Assembly: GCA_938016235.1 (NCBI GenBank)
Contig: CALLPU010000305.1
Location: 1-16,461 of the forward strand
Length of the DNA: 16,461 bases
Direction: 5' to 3'
Source: an uncultured Granulosicoccus sp.
Lineage (GTDB): Bacteria > Pseudomonadota > Gammaproteobacteria > Granulosicoccales > Granulosicoccaceae
Each line of letters starts with the position of its first letter. Position 1 is the stretch's first letter. The notes under the pieces are model-generated. The model saw only the letters and a list, made by a program, of their open reading frames with translations, ran no database searches and was not told where the DNA came from. Positions 14,822 to 16,461 of this stretch are shown one piece after another. Both the position numbers and the translations under genes were made by a program.

Positions 14822-15487
14822 CACCTGATCCTGATGCGGTGTTTCTGCCAATCCTGGATTGATCAGATTTTCATAGCGATCAGGGGCCGGGCCAAAGAAT
14901 GTGGGGCGTTGCGTTTCTGATTTCACATCTTCACTGTCAGCGGGGACAACAGGTGGAGCGACTGGCACCGACACCGGAGGTTCAGACACCACATAGCTGC
15001 CAACCGGAACATTCGTGATGTTGTACACCGTTGCCTTGTTATCGTCGCGATCACGCAGAGCCGCTCTGGCTTCTGCCAACTCAACTTCTCGAGCCAACAG
15101 ATCAGATTCCAGAACCAGAGTTTCCCATTCCAGCTGTGCGGTTCTTTCCCTGAGTTGATGGACACTGAGCAACTGATGGTCCAACTCGGCCTGCAACCGT
15201 TTGTACTGATCCGCCGTGTAGAGATCCTTGCCCGTATCGGGAATTGTGCTGGCCGTGGGTTCTGAGCGGCGAATCAATGTCGTGTTTACAGGGCGAAGCA
15301 GCGAGTTGAATGCCAAATCATCAGTCGGAATGCTTACTACACCGATAGTGGCAGGCACTTTTGTTCGGCCAGTGACGCGCAACAATGACAGCACCGTGTC
15401 TTCTCCGAACTGCAGACGCTGGCCAGCTACAAAGCATCCAACTAGCAGCGCGATCGAAGCTACCAGGACTATTGCGCGCCTGAGCAT
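14801..15487 (-). CDS. Coiled-coil protein with N-terminal membrane anchor or lipobox, function unknown
   Basis: This 228-residue protein is not recognised. The N-terminus MLRRAIVLVASIALLVGC can be read as a lipoprotein signal (lipobox LVGC, Cys18) or as an uncleaved membrane anchor, because hydrophobicity continues through FVAG. Residues 90-150 form a probable coiled coil rich in Leu, Glu, Gln and Arg (for example LQAELDHQLLSVHQLRERTA and LESDLLAREVELAEARAALR). A Pro/Val-rich stretch (about 172-186, EPPVSVPVAPPVVPA) and a polar tail follow. The start is supported by GAGG 6 bases before the ATG. The layout (anchor, spacer, coiled coil, Pro-rich linker) suits an envelope-spanning or scaffold protein. 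Its neighbours give no functional hint. Confidence 0.68.
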   Translation of the reverse strand: MLRRAIVLVASIALLVGCFVAGQRLQFGEDTVLSLLRVTGRTKVPATIGVVSIPTDDLAFNSLLRPVNTTLIRRSEPTASTIPDTGKDLYTADQYKRLQAELDHQLLSVHQLRERTAQLEWETLVLESDLLAREVELAEARAALRDRDDNKATVYNITNVPVGSYVVSEPPVSVPVAPPVVPADSEDVKSETQRPTFFGPAPDRYENLINPGLAETPHQDQVNSREFR

Positions 15488-15847
15488 GAGCCTCGTCGAA
15501 TTCTCACAAGTTCAATATCCATTTGATGCATGACAGACCGCACTGCGGCAGGCAAAATCATTGTTCAGTGTCGCCGTGATTCTGAACAATCAGCCGTATC
15601 GACAGCTTGATCGGCAGAACCACGTCAGCGTCAAAAGTTTAACGGAAATCGCGTGCTGATGGTGCATTCTTGTGCGCGGCTGCCGAACTATTGAAATTCG
15701 AAAGCGCAAAGAAGCTTGAGAATTGCCGGCAAGGTATGGGCCTTGGACTTTCTACTTTTTTCCGGGGCAGAAAAAAGCTCAATCTAGAGCTATATCTGTT
15801 GGACGTCCATGCTGGATTCAGCTGGTAAGCATTGAATCAATTCCCGG
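15488..15847. other. Gene-free stretch with several inverted repeats
   Basis: About 360 bases separate the stress-protein gene from the coiled-coil protein gene, both on the minus strand. It holds ATTGTTCAG (15560-15568) facing CTGAACAAT (15582-15590); CTTTTTTC (15755-15762) facing GAAAAAAG (15770-15777); the palindrome TGGACGTCCA (15800-15809); and GATTCA/TGAATC (15815-15838). I saw no believable small gene and no clear promoter for the downstream coiled-coil gene. Confidence 0.55.
15771..15791 (-). terminator. Putative intrinsic terminator of the universal stress protein gene
   Basis: On the minus strand, AGCTC (15791-15787), loop TAGATT and GAGCT (15780-15776) form a 5-pair stem followed by a run of six T (15776-15771). 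It lies 57 bases after the stop of the stress-protein gene. The stem is short, and the T-run can also pair with an A-run just downstream, so strength is doubtful. Confidence 0.45.
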
Positions 15848-16261
15848 TTATGAAGAGCGATGAACATGTACCGCGCAAGGTGCATGTCGTACAACTCGGG
15901 CAGCAGTTGAACCCAGTAGATAGTCGCCCAAGCCCGGTTTATGTGATCCGATAACAATGCAATCAATTTCATTGTTGTTTGCATAGTCGACGATTGTCCT
16001 GTGAGTGTGCCCTTTCACCAGCTCAGCCTTAATATCGTCTATTCCGGCAAGTTTTTCATGCAATCTACGTTTTGCCGACTCGAATCCCTTTTTCACGATC
16101 GAATCATCGAGATAAACACTGACAGAGCTGGGTGGAGCCTCATAGACGTGAATCGCGATAATCTCTCCACCCCCGTTTTTCGATAACAACTTCGCGATTG
16201 CAAGCGTTTGCGGTGAAATGTCATGATCCAATGCCATTGGAACCAGTATTTTTCGGTACAT
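15848..16261 (-). CDS. Universal stress protein, UspF/UspG-like
   Basis: This 137-residue single-domain UspA-superfamily protein acts in the cytoplasm and is usually an ATP-binding dimer made under stress or low oxygen. It begins MYRKILVPMALD, the usual first strand with the Asp that contacts adenine. It ends with VIGSHKPGLGDYLLGSTAAR and VVRHAPCAVHVHR, which fit the G-x2-x-x9-G-[ST] nucleotide-binding pattern; Lys replaces the second Gly, a form seen in UspF/UspG-type proteins. The open frame extends to 16402, but the ATG at 16261 is chosen because GGGAGA sits at ideal distance and the protein then has family length. Universal stress proteins are often co-regulated with microaerobic respiration, though no regulator site is visible here. 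Confidence 0.92.
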   Translation of the reverse strand: MYRKILVPMALDHDISPQTLAIAKLLSKNGGGEIIAIHVYEAPPSSVSVYLDDSIVKKGFESAKRRLHEKLAGIDDIKAELVKGHTHRTIVDYANNNEIDCIVIGSHKPGLGDYLLGSTAARVVRHAPCAVHVHRSS

Positions 16262-16461
16262 TGATTGTCTCCCATGAATTTCCCGGAATGGAAAATGGCC
16301 TTTGAAGTCCACTAACTCTACAAACATAAAGTGGGTGGCGAATAAATTCCTTTGAATCCCTATTTTACTCGGCTCATCGTGGGCCACGCTCCACGGAGTC
16401 ACGGATACGCCCAGTCACCAACTACGCGTGATGAAAAAATGCTCCTGCGTTTTTGAGCACA

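Noticed and set aside
15755..15777. CTTTTTTC/GAAAAAAG repeat as an independent terminator
   Set aside because: The stem is nearly all A-T with the T-run in the wrong place; the adjacent AGCTC/GAGCT stem with T6 is a better terminator candidate.
16262..16402. N-terminal extension of the universal stress protein
   Set aside because: The strong GGGAGA site before the ATG at 16261 and the standard MYRKILVP start argue for the shorter form.

Overview
The window is bacterial. It holds an aerobic/microaerobic respiratory locus built around a complete cbb3-type cytochrome c oxidase operon, with periplasmic oxidoreductases, small c-type cytochromes and several lipoproteins on either side. Codon use, lipoprotein signals and the gene set suggest a proteobacterium, most likely a marine-type gammaproteobacterium. 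That is inference: there is no rRNA or other phylogenetic marker. The CcoI protein resembles the FixI form familiar from alphaproteobacteria, so the class call is only moderate.

Layout. Bases 1-148 carry the 5' end of a minus-strand AAA/RecF-like ATPase that runs off the edge. Divergent from it is a secreted soluble PQQ-type sugar/sorbosone dehydrogenase (385-1623), followed by a small secreted cytochrome c (1815-2153). Converging on these is a large acidic lipoprotein of 820 residues (2227-4689, minus), preceded by a gene-free stretch (4690-5029).

Bases 5030-12099 (minus strand, read from high to low coordinates) are one compact operon: ccoN-ccoO-ccoQ-ccoP, a 75-residue membrane protein, a DUF2189-type membrane protein, ccoI, ccoS. 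Junctions are tight: ATGA and TGATG overlaps, a 10-base ccoQ/ccoP overlap, and gaps of 1-21 bases. CcoNOQP form the oxidase. CcoI and CcoS supply copper and help insert cofactors. The usual ccoG and ccoH genes are absent; the 75-residue protein and the DUF2189 protein sit where assembly factors are expected. The leader in front of ccoN can fold into a multi-branched structure.

On the plus strand beyond ccoN lie a small lipoprotein (12424-12912), a second cytochrome c related to the first (13033-13335) and an MFS transporter (13483-14745). On the minus strand follow a coiled-coil, probably membrane-anchored protein (14801-15487) and an UspF/UspG-like universal stress protein (15848-16261).

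A plausible functional picture is as follows. The periplasmic sugar dehydrogenase passes electrons to small cytochromes c, which feed CcoP/CcoO of the high-affinity oxidase. The uncharacterised pieces most worth attention are the Cys-ended 75-residue protein and the DUF2189 protein inside the oxidase operon, the ccoN leader, and the large Cys-paired acidic lipoprotein. I saw no mobile elements, CRISPR arrays, tRNAs or rRNAs, and no defence system.
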